Source: Pseudomonadota bacterium (lineage in GTDB: Bacteria; Pseudomonadota; Alphaproteobacteria; Acetobacterales; Acetobacteraceae). From it: a stretch of DNA of 64,000 bases. The position numbers and the translations under genes are program-made. The stretch spans positions 5,531 to 69,530 of the forward strand of contig JAJXXT010000133.1 of NCBI GenBank assembly GCA_021780935.1, given 5' to 3'. The notes under the pieces are model-generated. The model worked only from the letters and a program-made list of their open reading frames with translations, was not told the DNA's origin and ran no database searches. Below are positions 53,087 to 62,265 of this stretch, one piece after another (the stretch's first letter is position 1; each line of letters begins with the position of its first letter).

Positions 53087-55837
53087 TCACCCGAGGGCGC
53101 CGGCCTCGTGGGTGACGGCGACGCCGATCTCGCGCAGCAGGGCGAAGAGCGTTGCCATGGGGCGGAAAATCGTCGCGTGTTCCTGGGCGTAGTTGCCGGC
53201 CTCGGGGCGGGCGCGGGGTTCGGCGTAGTCGCGCTCGGCATCGGCGTCGGGCGAGGCGGGGAAGACCTCGGCGAGGAAGTCGAGCGAGGCGGGTACGTCG
53301 AGGCGCAGCAGGCGTTGCGCGAGGCCGGCGCGGGTGATGCCGTGGCGGGGCGAGAAATCCGGGATGCCGGCCGCGAGGATGAAGATGCGCTGGATCAGTG
53401 CCACGCGCAGCGCGTGCAGCAGGGCGAGGCGGTCCGCCATGCGCGGCGCCTCTCGCCAGGTGGCGCGCAGGGCCACGTGGTCGGCCTGGATGCGGCGGAA
53501 CATCGCCTGCGCCGGCGCCCAGAGATCGAGCGCCTCGAGGCTGCGGGCGACGCCGATCAGCGCCTCCCGCCGGCCGGGGATGCGCGCCTGGGCGGCGCGG
53601 TCGAGCCACATGCCGGGGTCGAGCGTTTCGACCATGGCGCGCAGCACGTCGAGGTCGGAGACGGTGAGGGCGGCCGCGACCATGTCCATCGCCGTGCGGA
53701 AGCGGGCGGAGCGGGCGCGCATCTCGGCGAAGGTCTCGGCGTGGCGCTGCGCCGCGGCGCCGATGCCGTGCGCGGTGTTGGCGAGCCAGCCGAGCTGCTG
53801 GAGGATCGCGTTGTTGGGGATGGCGCGCAGCTCGCGCGGGTGGCGGATGGCGGCGGGGCCGCCCATGCCGTCGGTCTGGCGTGCGGCGGGGCGCGAGCCG
53901 GTGCGGTCGAGCAGGGCCGGGCCGAACGTGCCGAGGAGGGCCGCGTAGCCGCGATCCTCCACCAGTTCCTGCATCGCGGTGCGGGAGGCGGCGAAGAAAT
54001 CGGCGGCGAAATCCGGGTCGTCGTAGATCGGGTCGGTGCCACCGCCGGCGCGGGGCGCGAAGCCGTGCGCAAACATGCCGGCGATGGTGGCGGCGGCGCG
54101 CTCGGGGGTGGCGAAATGCAGGTAGCCGTCGCCGCCCTGGAACGCGGCCTCGGCGCGCAGTGCGAGGCCGCGCTCGGCCAGTGCCGCGCGCATCGCCGGC
54201 GGTGAAAGATAGTCGAGGCGCTGCGCCAGCGAGGCGGGATGGCCGCCGCGGCCGATGCTCTCGCCATGGGTGTCGAACAGCACCAGCTCGATATCGGCGA
54301 GGCCGTGACGGGCGAGGGCGTCGGCGATTTTGAGCTTGAGGCGCTCGATGAGATAGCTGGCGGCGGGCTGGCCGACATAGCGGCCGGAATCCGAGTAGCC
54401 GAATTGCAGGGCGATGCGGCCCTGGGCGCGCAGATAGGCCCGCCAGGCGGGGCTGCGCAGCGCCTCCTCGACGATGCGTCCGCCGCCCTCCAGCGCCGAT
54501 GCGGTCTCGAACAGCGGGCAGATCTCGATTTTGTGTTCGATACCGAAATGGCGTGCCAGCCAGAGGGCGGCGAGCAGCGTGTAGCCGGTTTCGGTCTCGG
54601 CGATGAGGAAGCGGATCGGCGTTTCGCTGTCGATATGTTTCAGGATCTGGGCCAGCGTCATCATCAGGCGCGGTGCCGAGGCCTGCTCGGCGAGGATGGC
54701 GCCGAAATCGACCGGAACCGGTGCCACCTGGTCGAGGGCGGCGTTGATGCCGGCGAGCAGGACGCGGCGGCGAGCGGGGTCGGAGGGCGGGTCGGCGAGG
54801 CCGAGGCGCTGGCGGATGGCGTTGTGCACCTGGGCGGCGTTGAGCCGGGCGTGGATATGGGCGAGGCCGAGACCGTGGGCCGCGAGCCCGGCGCGGGCGA
54901 CCAGCAGGTCCATGGGCTCGGCGGCGGCGGCGATGGCGGTGTCGAGTTCGGCCAGCAGGGGGGCGGTCGTGGTGGGCGCGCCGCCGACCAGGACATGGGC
55001 GAAGGCGGCGACGGCGTCGGGCGCGGGCTGGTCGGGCACGGCGGCGAGCTGGCGCGCGACGGCTTCGAGGGCGGTGGCGCCCAGGCCGGTCGCGGTGTGC
55101 AGTCGGGCGAGGGCGGCGTGCTTCATCGCGAGGCGGAAGCGCAGCATGTCGAGGAAGCCGATATCGGTGCGCCCGTCAGTGTCGAAGCCGACCCAGGAGG
55201 CGAGCAGCAGCGGCGCCGGTGCCAGGCTTTGCCAGCGGCCGGGCCAGGTGGCGCGGGCGGCCACCAGCAGCGCATGGTTGAGCGCGTCGAGCGCGTCGCG
55301 GCCATGGGCGATGGCGGACATCGCCTCGGCGAACTCGCCTGCCAGCGTCATCGCATCGGGGCGCTGACTGCCGGGCGGCGGCCTGGTGCCGGCGGCCAGC
55401 GCCCGGGCGGCGGGGGCGGCGAGGGCGAAGGTGGGATGGGCGGTGAAGACGGCGGCGAGACGGGGGCGGGCGACGGCGCCGGCGAACTCCTGGAACGGCA
55501 CCGGACTGTCCGCGGGGTCCGGGCGGGCCAGGCGGGCGATGGTTTCGGCCATGCTCGCGGCATCGGCGCCGTAGCGCGCGAGGCGGGTGGCGCGGTCGGC
55601 GAAGGCGGCGTCGCGCAGATCGGCCACCAGACCGGCGAGGGCGAGCAGGGTGAGCTGGCCGCGGTCCATGCGGCGCGAGATGGTCAGCGCGGCGGAGAGA
55701 ATGGGGTTGGCGAACGGGTCCTCGGCCAGGCGCTCGCGCAGGCGCGCGACCAGGGCCAGCAGGTCGCGGGCGAGGAGGCGGTTCTCCATCGCGGTGGGAT
55801 TTTCGGGCGGGATGGTTGCCGGGTCCGGGAGGGCCAT
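53087..55837 (-). CDS. ppc: divergent phosphoenolpyruvate carboxylase
   Basis: A 916-residue protein of the PEP carboxylase family, which makes oxaloacetate from PEP and bicarbonate. Family landmarks remain, but several are changed: AVFTAHPTF where most have TAHPTE; FGYSDSGRYVG where most have GYSDSxKDAG (the Lys is lost); DTHGESIGRGGHP where most have HGRGGSVGRGG; and RAIPNNAILQQLGW in place of RAIPWIFAWTQ. Some alphaproteobacterial enzymes deviate in this way. Whether it is a full carboxylase is therefore open. The start codon is uncertain: no ribosome site precedes ATG 55837 or ATG 55789. Confidence 0.8.
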   Translation of the reverse strand: MALPDPATIPPENPTAMENRLLARDLLALVARLRERLAEDPFANPILSAALTISRRMDRGQLTLLALAGLVADLRDAAFADRATRLARYGADAASMAETIARLARPDPADSPVPFQEFAGAVARPRLAAVFTAHPTFALAAPAARALAAGTRPPPGSQRPDAMTLAGEFAEAMSAIAHGRDALDALNHALLVAARATWPGRWQSLAPAPLLLASWVGFDTDGRTDIGFLDMLRFRLAMKHAALARLHTATGLGATALEAVARQLAAVPDQPAPDAVAAFAHVLVGGAPTTTAPLLAELDTAIAAAAEPMDLLVARAGLAAHGLGLAHIHARLNAAQVHNAIRQRLGLADPPSDPARRRVLLAGINAALDQVAPVPVDFGAILAEQASAPRLMMTLAQILKHIDSETPIRFLIAETETGYTLLAALWLARHFGIEHKIEICPLFETASALEGGGRIVEEALRSPAWRAYLRAQGRIALQFGYSDSGRYVGQPAASYLIERLKLKIADALARHGLADIELVLFDTHGESIGRGGHPASLAQRLDYLSPPAMRAALAERGLALRAEAAFQGGDGYLHFATPERAAATIAGMFAHGFAPRAGGGTDPIYDDPDFAADFFAASRTAMQELVEDRGYAALLGTFGPALLDRTGSRPAARQTDGMGGPAAIRHPRELRAIPNNAILQQLGWLANTAHGIGAAAQRHAETFAEMRARSARFRTAMDMVAAALTVSDLDVLRAMVETLDPGMWLDRAAQARIPGRREALIGVARSLEALDLWAPAQAMFRRIQADHVALRATWREAPRMADRLALLHALRVALIQRIFILAAGIPDFSPRHGITRAGLAQRLLRLDVPASLDFLAEVFPASPDADAERDYAEPRARPEAGNYAQEHATIFRPMATLFALLREIGVAVTHEAGALG

Positions 55838-55846
55838 GGGAGAAGC

Positions 55847-57187
55847 ATGAACCAGGAGGATTGTGCGGTGCAACAACAGATGGGGGCACAACAAGAGTCG
55901 GGGGGGCAACGAGGACCGGTGGGTGCGGCGGGGCCGCGGGCTTCGGCGGGTCCGGACGCGGATGCGGCGGCGCGGCGCAGCCTGGGGCGGCACCGGCTGG
56001 TGGCGCATCTGCTGCTGCTGCTGATGGCGGTGCTGACGGTGGCGGGGCATGTCTGGCGGTTTCCGCCGTTGCTGCTGGCGGCGAGCACGGCGGGGCTGGT
56101 GGGCGGGCTCGCGGACTGGTTCGCGGTGACGGCGCTGTTCCGCCGGCCGCTCGGCCTGCCGATCCCGCATACCGCGATCATCCCGGCGCAGCAGGCGCGC
56201 ATCGGCGCGGCGCTGGGGCGGTTCATCGCCGGGCATGTCTTAACCGAGACGGAGGTTTCGGCGGCGGTCTCCAGGCTCGATGTGACGGCGATCGTGGCCG
56301 GTTTTCTGGCCGATGCCGAGGCCAGGCGGCCGGCGGCGGAGGCGTTGTCGGCGATGCTGCCGCGGCTGCTCGGCGCGATCGAGGACGGGCGGGCGCGGCG
56401 GCTGATCGGGCGCATCCTGCCGCGGCTGGTGGGCGGGCAGGGCGGCGGACGGGTCGTCGGGCGGGCGCTGCGCCAGCTGGTCGAGGGCGGACGGCACCAG
56501 GAGGTGTTCGGCTTCATCCTCGGGCAGTTGAAGACGGTGCTGGCCGGGCGCGAGGCGGCGCTGCAGGTGGCGATCGAGGAGCGGGTGCGCGAGCAGGGCG
56601 GGCGGCTGGTGGGCTGGGCGGTCGGCGCCTCGATCGCCAAGCGGGTGGTGGCGCAGATCAACACCGAGCTGGAGCGGATGGAGCCCGATGGCAGCGACCT
56701 GCGCGCCGCGTTCGACGAGTGGATGCGCCGCGAGATCGCGCGCATCGAGGAGGAGCCGGAGCGGGCGGCGGAGATCGGGGCGGCGCTGCGGCGGGTGGTG
56801 GCGCACGAGACGGTGCGGGCCTGGATCTGGGATCTTTGGAGCCGGGTGCGGCTGGCGCTGGAGCAGGACGCGGCGCGGCCGGGCGGGCGGACGGTGGCGG
56901 CGGTGGATGCGACGCTGGCCAATCTCGGCCAGATGCTGCGCGAGGACCCGGCGGCCGGCGAGCGGCTGCGGCGCGCGGTGCGGGCGCTGTCGGCGCGGCT
57001 GATGCCGGCGGGGCGCGTGGAGATCGCGCGGTTCGTCGAGGGGGTGGTGAGCGGCTGGGACACCGCGACGCTGACCGAGCGGCTGGAGCTGCGGGTGGGG
57101 CGGGACCTGCAATATATCCGCATCAACGGCACCGTGGTCGGCGCGCTGGCGGGGGCGGTGGTGCAGTTGCTGGCTTCGGTGCGGTGA
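55847..57187 (+). CDS. DUF445 membrane protein
   Basis: A 446-residue protein of DUF445 (YjiN-like). A polar Gln-rich N terminus is followed by membrane segments (LVAHLLLLLMAVLTVAGHVW and the next LLLAASTAGLVGGLADWFAV). The family block ALFRRPLGLPIPHTAIIP comes next, then a long helical region. The C terminus has QYIRINGTVVGALAGAVVQLL. ATG 55847 is only 9 nt from the divergent ATG of the PEPC gene; ATG 55880 is an alternative. Function unknown. Confidence 0.88.
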   Translation: MNQEDCAVQQQMGAQQESGGQRGPVGAAGPRASAGPDADAAARRSLGRHRLVAHLLLLLMAVLTVAGHVWRFPPLLLAASTAGLVGGLADWFAVTALFRRPLGLPIPHTAIIPAQQARIGAALGRFIAGHVLTETEVSAAVSRLDVTAIVAGFLADAEARRPAAEALSAMLPRLLGAIEDGRARRLIGRILPRLVGGQGGGRVVGRALRQLVEGGRHQEVFGFILGQLKTVLAGREAALQVAIEERVREQGGRLVGWAVGASIAKRVVAQINTELERMEPDGSDLRAAFDEWMRREIARIEEEPERAAEIGAALRRVVAHETVRAWIWDLWSRVRLALEQDAARPGGRTVAAVDATLANLGQMLREDPAAGERLRRAVRALSARLMPAGRVEIARFVEGVVSGWDTATLTERLELRVGRDLQYIRINGTVVGALAGAVVQLLASVR

Positions 57188-57274
57188 GCCGCTCCGCGAT
57201 GCGCGGGGCGGCGATGGCGTGAAGCGTTTCAGCGTCGGCCTGGTTGGGGCGTGGCATCTCCCGGGGGCGATCCG

Positions 57275-57297
57275 GCCTGCCGATGCGAACGGCAGGC
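57275..57297. terminator. hairpin after DUF445 gene
   Basis: GCCTGCCG (57275-57282) pairs with CGGCAGGC (57290-57297), 7-nt loop. No T run. It lies between the DUF445 stop and the next gene. Confidence 0.45.
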
Positions 57298-57342
57298 GAG
57301 GGCGCGACGAGGGACGCACAACCGACGAAAGGAGAAACGACG

Positions 57343-57801
57343 ATGAACGACATGGCGGACCAGCCCACCAGCGTGCACCGGGAATGGCTGAGGGAGCTGC
57401 TTGCCGAGCTTGGGTTCCGCCCGAAGGAGATTCCGGGCGACGCGGATGGCGACCTCACCTTCGGCTACGAGGGCAAGACGTTCTGGGTCAGCCTCGACCG
57501 GACGGACCCGGATTATCTGCGGCTGATCTATCCCGGCTTTCTGGTGCTGGCGCCAGGTGAGGAAAAAGTGGCGCTGGGGCTTTGCCACAGCATGGCGCGC
57601 GACACCAAGCTGTTGAAGCTCTGGTACGCCGAGGCGACGGCGGAGCGGCCGGCGCGGGTCTCGGCGGCGATCGACATCCTGGGCGTGGCGCGGTGTTTCG
57701 ACGGTGAGCAGCTGACGCGGATGCTGCGGCTGCTGCAGCGGGCGGGCAACCGGTTCATCGAGGCGATGCCGGGCCCGGCGAGCGGCAGCAGCCCGAGCTG
57801 A
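57343..57801 (+). CDS. YbjN-like small protein
   Basis: A 152-residue cytoplasmic protein of the YbjN/type III chaperone-like fold. It opens with HREWLRELLAELGFRP and has a beta-rich centre (LTFGYEGKTFWVSLDRTDPDY) and C-terminal helices. AAGGAG lies 8 nt before ATG 57343. The family is poorly characterised; some members affect motility or stress. A strong hairpin follows, so it is probably a single-gene transcript. Confidence 0.6.
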   Translation: MNDMADQPTSVHREWLRELLAELGFRPKEIPGDADGDLTFGYEGKTFWVSLDRTDPDYLRLIYPGFLVLAPGEEKVALGLCHSMARDTKLLKLWYAEATAERPARVSAAIDILGVARCFDGEQLTRMLRLLQRAGNRFIEAMPGPASGSSPS

Positions 57802-57807
57802 GACGGC

Positions 57808-57836
57808 GCCGGGCCTGCCGATGGGGCAGGCCCGGC
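57808..57836 (+). terminator. strong hairpin terminator candidate
   Basis: A perfect 12-bp stem, GCCGGGCCTGCC (57808-57819) with GGCAGGCCCGGC (57825-57836), 5-nt loop, then TT. It starts 7 nt after the stop of the YbjN-like gene. It is the best terminator shape in the window, though the T run is short. Confidence 0.65.
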
Positions 57837-57890
57837 TTGCCGAGCATCCGGCGGCGCCGCAGAGTGCGGGCGGGCCAGACGGGGGAAACC

Positions 57891-58979
57891 ATGCGCACCA
57901 ATGCCGCCGACGAGTTTCTGAATCTGCACGAGTTCGTCAGGGCGGCGCGGCTGCACCTCGACCAGTTTGCCTGGGACTATCTGATCGGCGGTGTCGAGAG
58001 CGAAACGACACTGAAGCGCAACCGGCTGGCGATCGACAGCCTGGCGTTCCGCCCGCGCGTGCTCGTGGATGTGCGCGAGGTGGACATGACGGGCACGTTC
58101 TTCGGGCGCGCGGTACGGCTGCCGGTGGCGCTGGCGCCGGTGGGTTCGTTGCAGAGTTTTCACGCCGAGGCGGGCTCGGCGGTGGCCAAGGGGGCGGGGG
58201 ATTTCGGCGTGCCGATGATCCTGTCCTCGGTCTCCGAGCCGGGGCTGGAGGTGGCGGCGCGGGCCGGCGGTGGGGTGAAAGTGTTTCAGCTCTACGTGCG
58301 CGGCGATGACGACTTCATCCTCGACCACATGCGCCGCGCCGAGGATGCGGGGTATGATGCGTTCTGCATCACCGTCGATACCGCGGTGCTGTCGCGGCGT
58401 GAGCGGGATATCGCCAAACGCTGGAGCAAGCCGTGGCAGGCGCGGCTTTCGGGCATGGACTACCAGGCCGGGCTCGACTGGGCGACGATCGAGCGGGTGC
58501 GGGCGAAGAACCGCATGAAGCTGATCATCAAGGGGATCGCGACGGCGGAGGATGCGGGCCTGGCCTGCGAGATGGGGATCGAGGGGATTTATGTCTCCAA
58601 CCATGGCGGGCGGCAGCTCGACCACGGGCGCGGCGCGCTCGACGTGTTGCCGGAGGTGGCGCAGGCGGTGGCGGGGCGGGCGAAGCTGCTGGTGGATGGC
58701 GGGTTTTCGCGTGGCGCCGACGTGGTGAAGGCGCTGGCACTGGGGGCCGATACGGTGTGCCTCGGGCGGCTGTATCTCTATGGGCTGGCGACGGCCGGGG
58801 CGCAGGGCGTGTTCCGCGTGCTGGAGATTCTCGAGGACGAGATGCGGCGGACGATGTCACTGCTGGGGGTGACGTCGCTGGCCGGGCTGACGCCGGCGCA
58901 TGTGCATGCCGCGCCGCCGGTGGTGCCGCCCGGGGTGCATTCGGCGTTTCCGCATCTGCGGCTTGATGAGGGGTATTAG
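57891..58979 (+). CDS. FMN-dependent alpha-hydroxy-acid oxidase/dehydrogenase
   Basis: A 362-residue TIM-barrel flavoenzyme of the lactate/glycolate oxidase family. It starts with LDQFAWDYLIGGVESETTLK. Active-site residues are in VFQLYVRGD, TVDTAVLSRRERD and SNHGGRQLDHGRGALDVLPE (the catalytic His). The FMN phosphate site is VDGGFSRGADVVKALALGAD. No membrane insertion segment, so it is more oxidase-like than LldD. The substrate could be lactate, glycolate or mandelate. Confidence 0.92.
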   Translation: MRTNAADEFLNLHEFVRAARLHLDQFAWDYLIGGVESETTLKRNRLAIDSLAFRPRVLVDVREVDMTGTFFGRAVRLPVALAPVGSLQSFHAEAGSAVAKGAGDFGVPMILSSVSEPGLEVAARAGGGVKVFQLYVRGDDDFILDHMRRAEDAGYDAFCITVDTAVLSRRERDIAKRWSKPWQARLSGMDYQAGLDWATIERVRAKNRMKLIIKGIATAEDAGLACEMGIEGIYVSNHGGRQLDHGRGALDVLPEVAQAVAGRAKLLVDGGFSRGADVVKALALGADTVCLGRLYLYGLATAGAQGVFRVLEILEDEMRRTMSLLGVTSLAGLTPAHVHAAPPVVPPGVHSAFPHLRLDEGY

Positions 58980-59029
58980 GGGGCGTCGCGCACGCCGCCG
59001 GCGGCCGCGCGCGGCGTCCGGCGGGGGAT

Positions 59030-60244
59030 TCAGCCGAGCGCCTGGGTGATGAGGGCGCCGAGGCGGGCGATGCCGGTGGCGATGCGGGCTTCGTCGTTGA
59101 GCGAGAAGCTGAGGCGCAGCGTGTTGGCGCCGGTGGCGTCGTCGTGGAAGGCCTGGCCGGGGACGTAGGCGACGCGGGCCTCGGCGATGGCGCGCTTGAG
59201 CAGGGCGCCGGCATCGAGGGCGGCGGGCAGCGTGACCCAGATGAACATGCCGCCCTCGGGGCGGGTCCAGGTGACGCCGTGCGGCATCTCGCCCTGCGGG
59301 AAGGCGCGTTGCAGGGCGGCGAGCATGGCGTCGCGGCGGGCGCGGTAGGTGCGGCGGATCGTTTCGATACCGTGCGGCATGTGCTGCTGCACCACGCGGT
59401 GCATCACCATCTGGGTGAGCGTGGGGCTGTGCAGGTCGCTCGCCTGCTTGATCAGGACCAGGCGGTGGATGACCTCGCGCGGGGCGGCGATCCAGCCGAG
59501 GCGCAGGCCGGGGACCACGGTCTTGGAGAAGGTGCCGCAATGGATGACGCGCGCCGCCTCGATGCCGCCCGCGCGCGCGCAGTCCAGCGCCAGCAGCGAG
59601 GGGACCGGTTCGCCCTCGTAGCGCAGCGCCTCATAGGCGGCGTCCTCGATCAATGGCAGGTCGGCGGCGGACGCGGCGGCGAGCAGCGCCTCGCGCTCGG
59701 CGCGGGTGAGCGAGGTGCCGGTGGGGTTTTCGAAATCCGGCATGACATAGCCGAAGGCACGGCGCGCGGCGCCCTCGGCGGGCTGCCAGTTGTCGCCGTG
59801 GCGGGGCAGGGGGGCGAACACCGGCTCGTAGGCGCGGAACGCCTGGAGGGCGCCGAGATAGGTGGGGCGGGAGACCAGCACCGCGTCGCCCGCGGCAACG
59901 AAGAGCTTGGCCAGGAAATCGAGTGCCTGCTGCGAGCCGCTGGTGATGAGGATGTTGTCGGCGGTGCAGGGGGTGCCGGCCTCCCGCATGTAGCCGGCGA
60001 TCCAGGCGCGCAGCGGCGCGTAGCCCTCGCTCGCGGAGTATTGCAGGGCGGCGGCGGATTGTTTCGGGTCAGCAGCGATCTCGGCGTAGGCGGCGGCGAT
60101 GGCGGCCTGCGGGAACAGCGTCGGGTCCGGGATGCCACCGGCAAACGAGATGATGTCCGGCTGGTCGAGCAGCTTGAGCAACTCGCGGATTTCGGAGGCG
60201 CCCATCTGGGCGGCGCGGGAGGCGTAGTGGCGTGACCAGTCCAT
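59030..60244 (-). CDS. PLP aminotransferase, 2-aminoadipate (MocR-catalytic) type
   Basis: A 404-residue class I/II aminotransferase of the LysN/2-aminoadipate kind. Landmarks are ISFAGGIPDPTLFP, ITSGSQQALDFLAKLF, PDFENPTGTSLT, the PLP-lysine GTFSKTVVPGLRLGW and RLSFSLNDEARI. GAGGA lies 7 nt before ATG 60244. There is no GntR-type DNA-binding domain, so it is an enzyme, not a MocR regulator. It is convergent with the hydroxy-acid oxidase gene. Confidence 0.92.
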   Translation of the reverse strand: MDWSRHYASRAAQMGASEIRELLKLLDQPDIISFAGGIPDPTLFPQAAIAAAYAEIAADPKQSAAALQYSASEGYAPLRAWIAGYMREAGTPCTADNILITSGSQQALDFLAKLFVAAGDAVLVSRPTYLGALQAFRAYEPVFAPLPRHGDNWQPAEGAARRAFGYVMPDFENPTGTSLTRAEREALLAAASAADLPLIEDAAYEALRYEGEPVPSLLALDCARAGGIEAARVIHCGTFSKTVVPGLRLGWIAAPREVIHRLVLIKQASDLHSPTLTQMVMHRVVQQHMPHGIETIRRTYRARRDAMLAALQRAFPQGEMPHGVTWTRPEGGMFIWVTLPAALDAGALLKRAIAEARVAYVPGQAFHDDATGANTLRLSFSLNDEARIATGIARLGALITQALG

Positions 60245-60343
60245 GACGATTCCTCGTGGCGGCGCGGTTGTGCCGTTTGACGCCGCGGTTGCCGCAAACG
60301 GCGTCGGGGCGCAATGGCGGGGCGCGCAGGGCCGCAATGCGGG

Positions 60344-62155
60344 TCAGGCCGCGGCATCCTCCAGCAGGCCCTGGCGGATCAGGAGGTCGCGGTAGGGGCC
60401 GGGGCGATCGGCGAGGATGGCGGGGGGGCCGTCGTCGATGACGCGGCCGGCATCCATCACCACGATGCGGTCGAAGCTCTTCAGGGTCGAGAGGCGGTGC
60501 GCGATGGCGATGACGGTGCGGCCCTGCATCAGCACGTCGAGGGCTGCCTGGATCGCCTGTTCGCTTTCGCTGTCGAGGGCGGAGGTCGCCTCGTCGAGCA
60601 GCAGGATCGGTGCGTCCTTGAGCAGGGCGCGGGCGATGGCCAGGCGCTGGCGCTGGCCGCCCGAGAGCTTGGTGCCGCGGTCCCCGACCACGGTATCGAA
60701 ACCATCGGGCAGCGCCTCGATGAAGTCGCGGCAGCGCGCGGCGGTGGCCGCCGCGAGCACCGCCTCGCGGGTTGCTTCGGGGCGGGCGTAGCGGATGTTC
60801 TCGCGCACGCTGCGGTGGAACAGCGAGATGTCCTGCGGTACGATGGCGATGGTGCTGCGCAGGCTGGCCTGGGTCACCGTGCGCAGATCCTGGCCGTCGA
60901 TGCGGATGGCGCCGGCATCGACGTCGTAGAAACGTTGCAGGAGGGCAATGACGGTGGATTTGCCGGCGCCCGAGGCGCCGACCAGGCCGACGCGCTGGCC
61001 GGCCTCTATGGTGAGGTCGAGGCCGCGCAGGATGGGCTCGCGGCCGGGATAGGCGAAGCGGACGGCATCGAACTCGACGCGTCCGCCGGCGGGGCTGAGG
61101 GCGACGGCGCGCGCGGCATCGGCGAGGGCGTGCGGCGCGCAGACCGCGGTGACGGCTTCCTCCAGGCGGGCGATGTTCTGGGTGAGGTCGACGAGGGCCA
61201 CGGCGAGGTCGCGGGTGCCGTGCAGGATGGTGAAGCCCATCGAGGTGATGAGCACCAGGTCGCCGGCGGTGCCGGTGCCGGCGCGCCACATCATCACGCC
61301 CCAGAACAGCAGGCCGGCGGTGACGGCGGCGGTCATGGCCGCATGCAGCAGGCGGAGTTTTTCGAGGTAGAGGAGGCTGGTGGTGCGCGCGCCCATCTCC
61401 GCCCCGAGCTCGTCGCCGAGGCGGCGGTGCTCGCGCAGCGTGGCGCCGAACGCGCGCACGACATGCATGTTGGCGATGACATCGACGAGCTCGCCATCGA
61501 CGCGCGCGGCGGCCTCGGCATAGGCGCGGTGGATCGGCGTGCCGCGGCGGGCGAGGCGGTAAATGATGAGCGCCATGGCGAGTGCGACGGCGGCCAGGAC
61601 GAGGCCCATCAGCGGGTTGATGGTGGCCAGAAACACGACCGCCAGCACCACCGCGAGACAGGGCGGCAGCACGTTCCAGGTGAGGGTGTTCTCGGTGAGG
61701 AAGATGGCGGCGGCGGTGGCCGAGATGCGCCCGCCCAGCGTGCCGGGCAGGCGGTCGGCGAAATAGGCGGGGGCGTGGCCGGCGAGGTGGAGGAAGAGGT
61801 CGCTGCGCACGTCGCCGGTGACGCGGGTGAAGGTGCGCGCCGCGACCCAGCCGGAGACGCGCCAGGAGAAATTATCGCCAGCGATGAGCAGGCAGAGGAC
61901 GATCAGCGGCGGCCAGATGGCGGGGCCGGCGGCGGCGGGGCCGCGCGAGACCACGTCGATGAGGAATTTCAGCGCGTATTGCGTGGAGGTGGCGAAGACG
62001 ACGGCGAGGATGACGAAGCCGATGATGACGGCATGCGCCGCGGCGTGGCGGCGGACATAGCGCGCGAGGAAGGCGATCGGGCGGCCCTGATAGCTCGTGA
62101 GCGGCGTCTCGGGGCTGCGCCCGGCGTTGCCGCGGGGGTTGGGGCTGGAATCCAT
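60344..62155 (-). CDS. ABC exporter, fused membrane and ATPase domains
   Basis: A 603-residue half-transporter. Residues 30-330 hold about six helices (VIIGFVILAVVFATSTQY first). The ATPase has Walker A GASGAGKST, signature LSGGQRQR and Walker B ILLLDEATSALD. It would dimerise and export a lipid, drug or peptide. No partner gene is adjacent. It is divergent from the glycosyltransferase, with 110 bp between starts. Confidence 0.93.
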   Translation of the reverse strand: MDSSPNPRGNAGRSPETPLTSYQGRPIAFLARYVRRHAAAHAVIIGFVILAVVFATSTQYALKFLIDVVSRGPAAAGPAIWPPLIVLCLLIAGDNFSWRVSGWVAARTFTRVTGDVRSDLFLHLAGHAPAYFADRLPGTLGGRISATAAAIFLTENTLTWNVLPPCLAVVLAVVFLATINPLMGLVLAAVALAMALIIYRLARRGTPIHRAYAEAAARVDGELVDVIANMHVVRAFGATLREHRRLGDELGAEMGARTTSLLYLEKLRLLHAAMTAAVTAGLLFWGVMMWRAGTGTAGDLVLITSMGFTILHGTRDLAVALVDLTQNIARLEEAVTAVCAPHALADAARAVALSPAGGRVEFDAVRFAYPGREPILRGLDLTIEAGQRVGLVGASGAGKSTVIALLQRFYDVDAGAIRIDGQDLRTVTQASLRSTIAIVPQDISLFHRSVRENIRYARPEATREAVLAAATAARCRDFIEALPDGFDTVVGDRGTKLSGGQRQRLAIARALLKDAPILLLDEATSALDSESEQAIQAALDVLMQGRTVIAIAHRLSTLKSFDRIVVMDAGRVIDDGPPAILADRPGPYRDLLIRQGLLEDAAA

Positions 62156-62265
62156 GGCGGCGCTAAGACTATCCCAATACGGCGGTTTTCGGGCCGGTTT
62201 TTGCCATATTCGGCGGTTACCGGCCCCAGCCGCCATCGTCGCGCCCGCCCGCAAAGGAACCCGCC

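Noticed and set aside
54239..55846. Open frame upstream of DUF445 in the same frame, antisense to the PEPC gene
   Set aside because: It adds over 500 Gly/Ala/Arg-rich residues with no family match; PEPC motifs on the other strand are convincing.
59030..60244. MocR/GntR-type transcription regulator
   Set aside because: The protein has only the aminotransferase part; no winged-helix domain precedes it and a good start is present at 60244.
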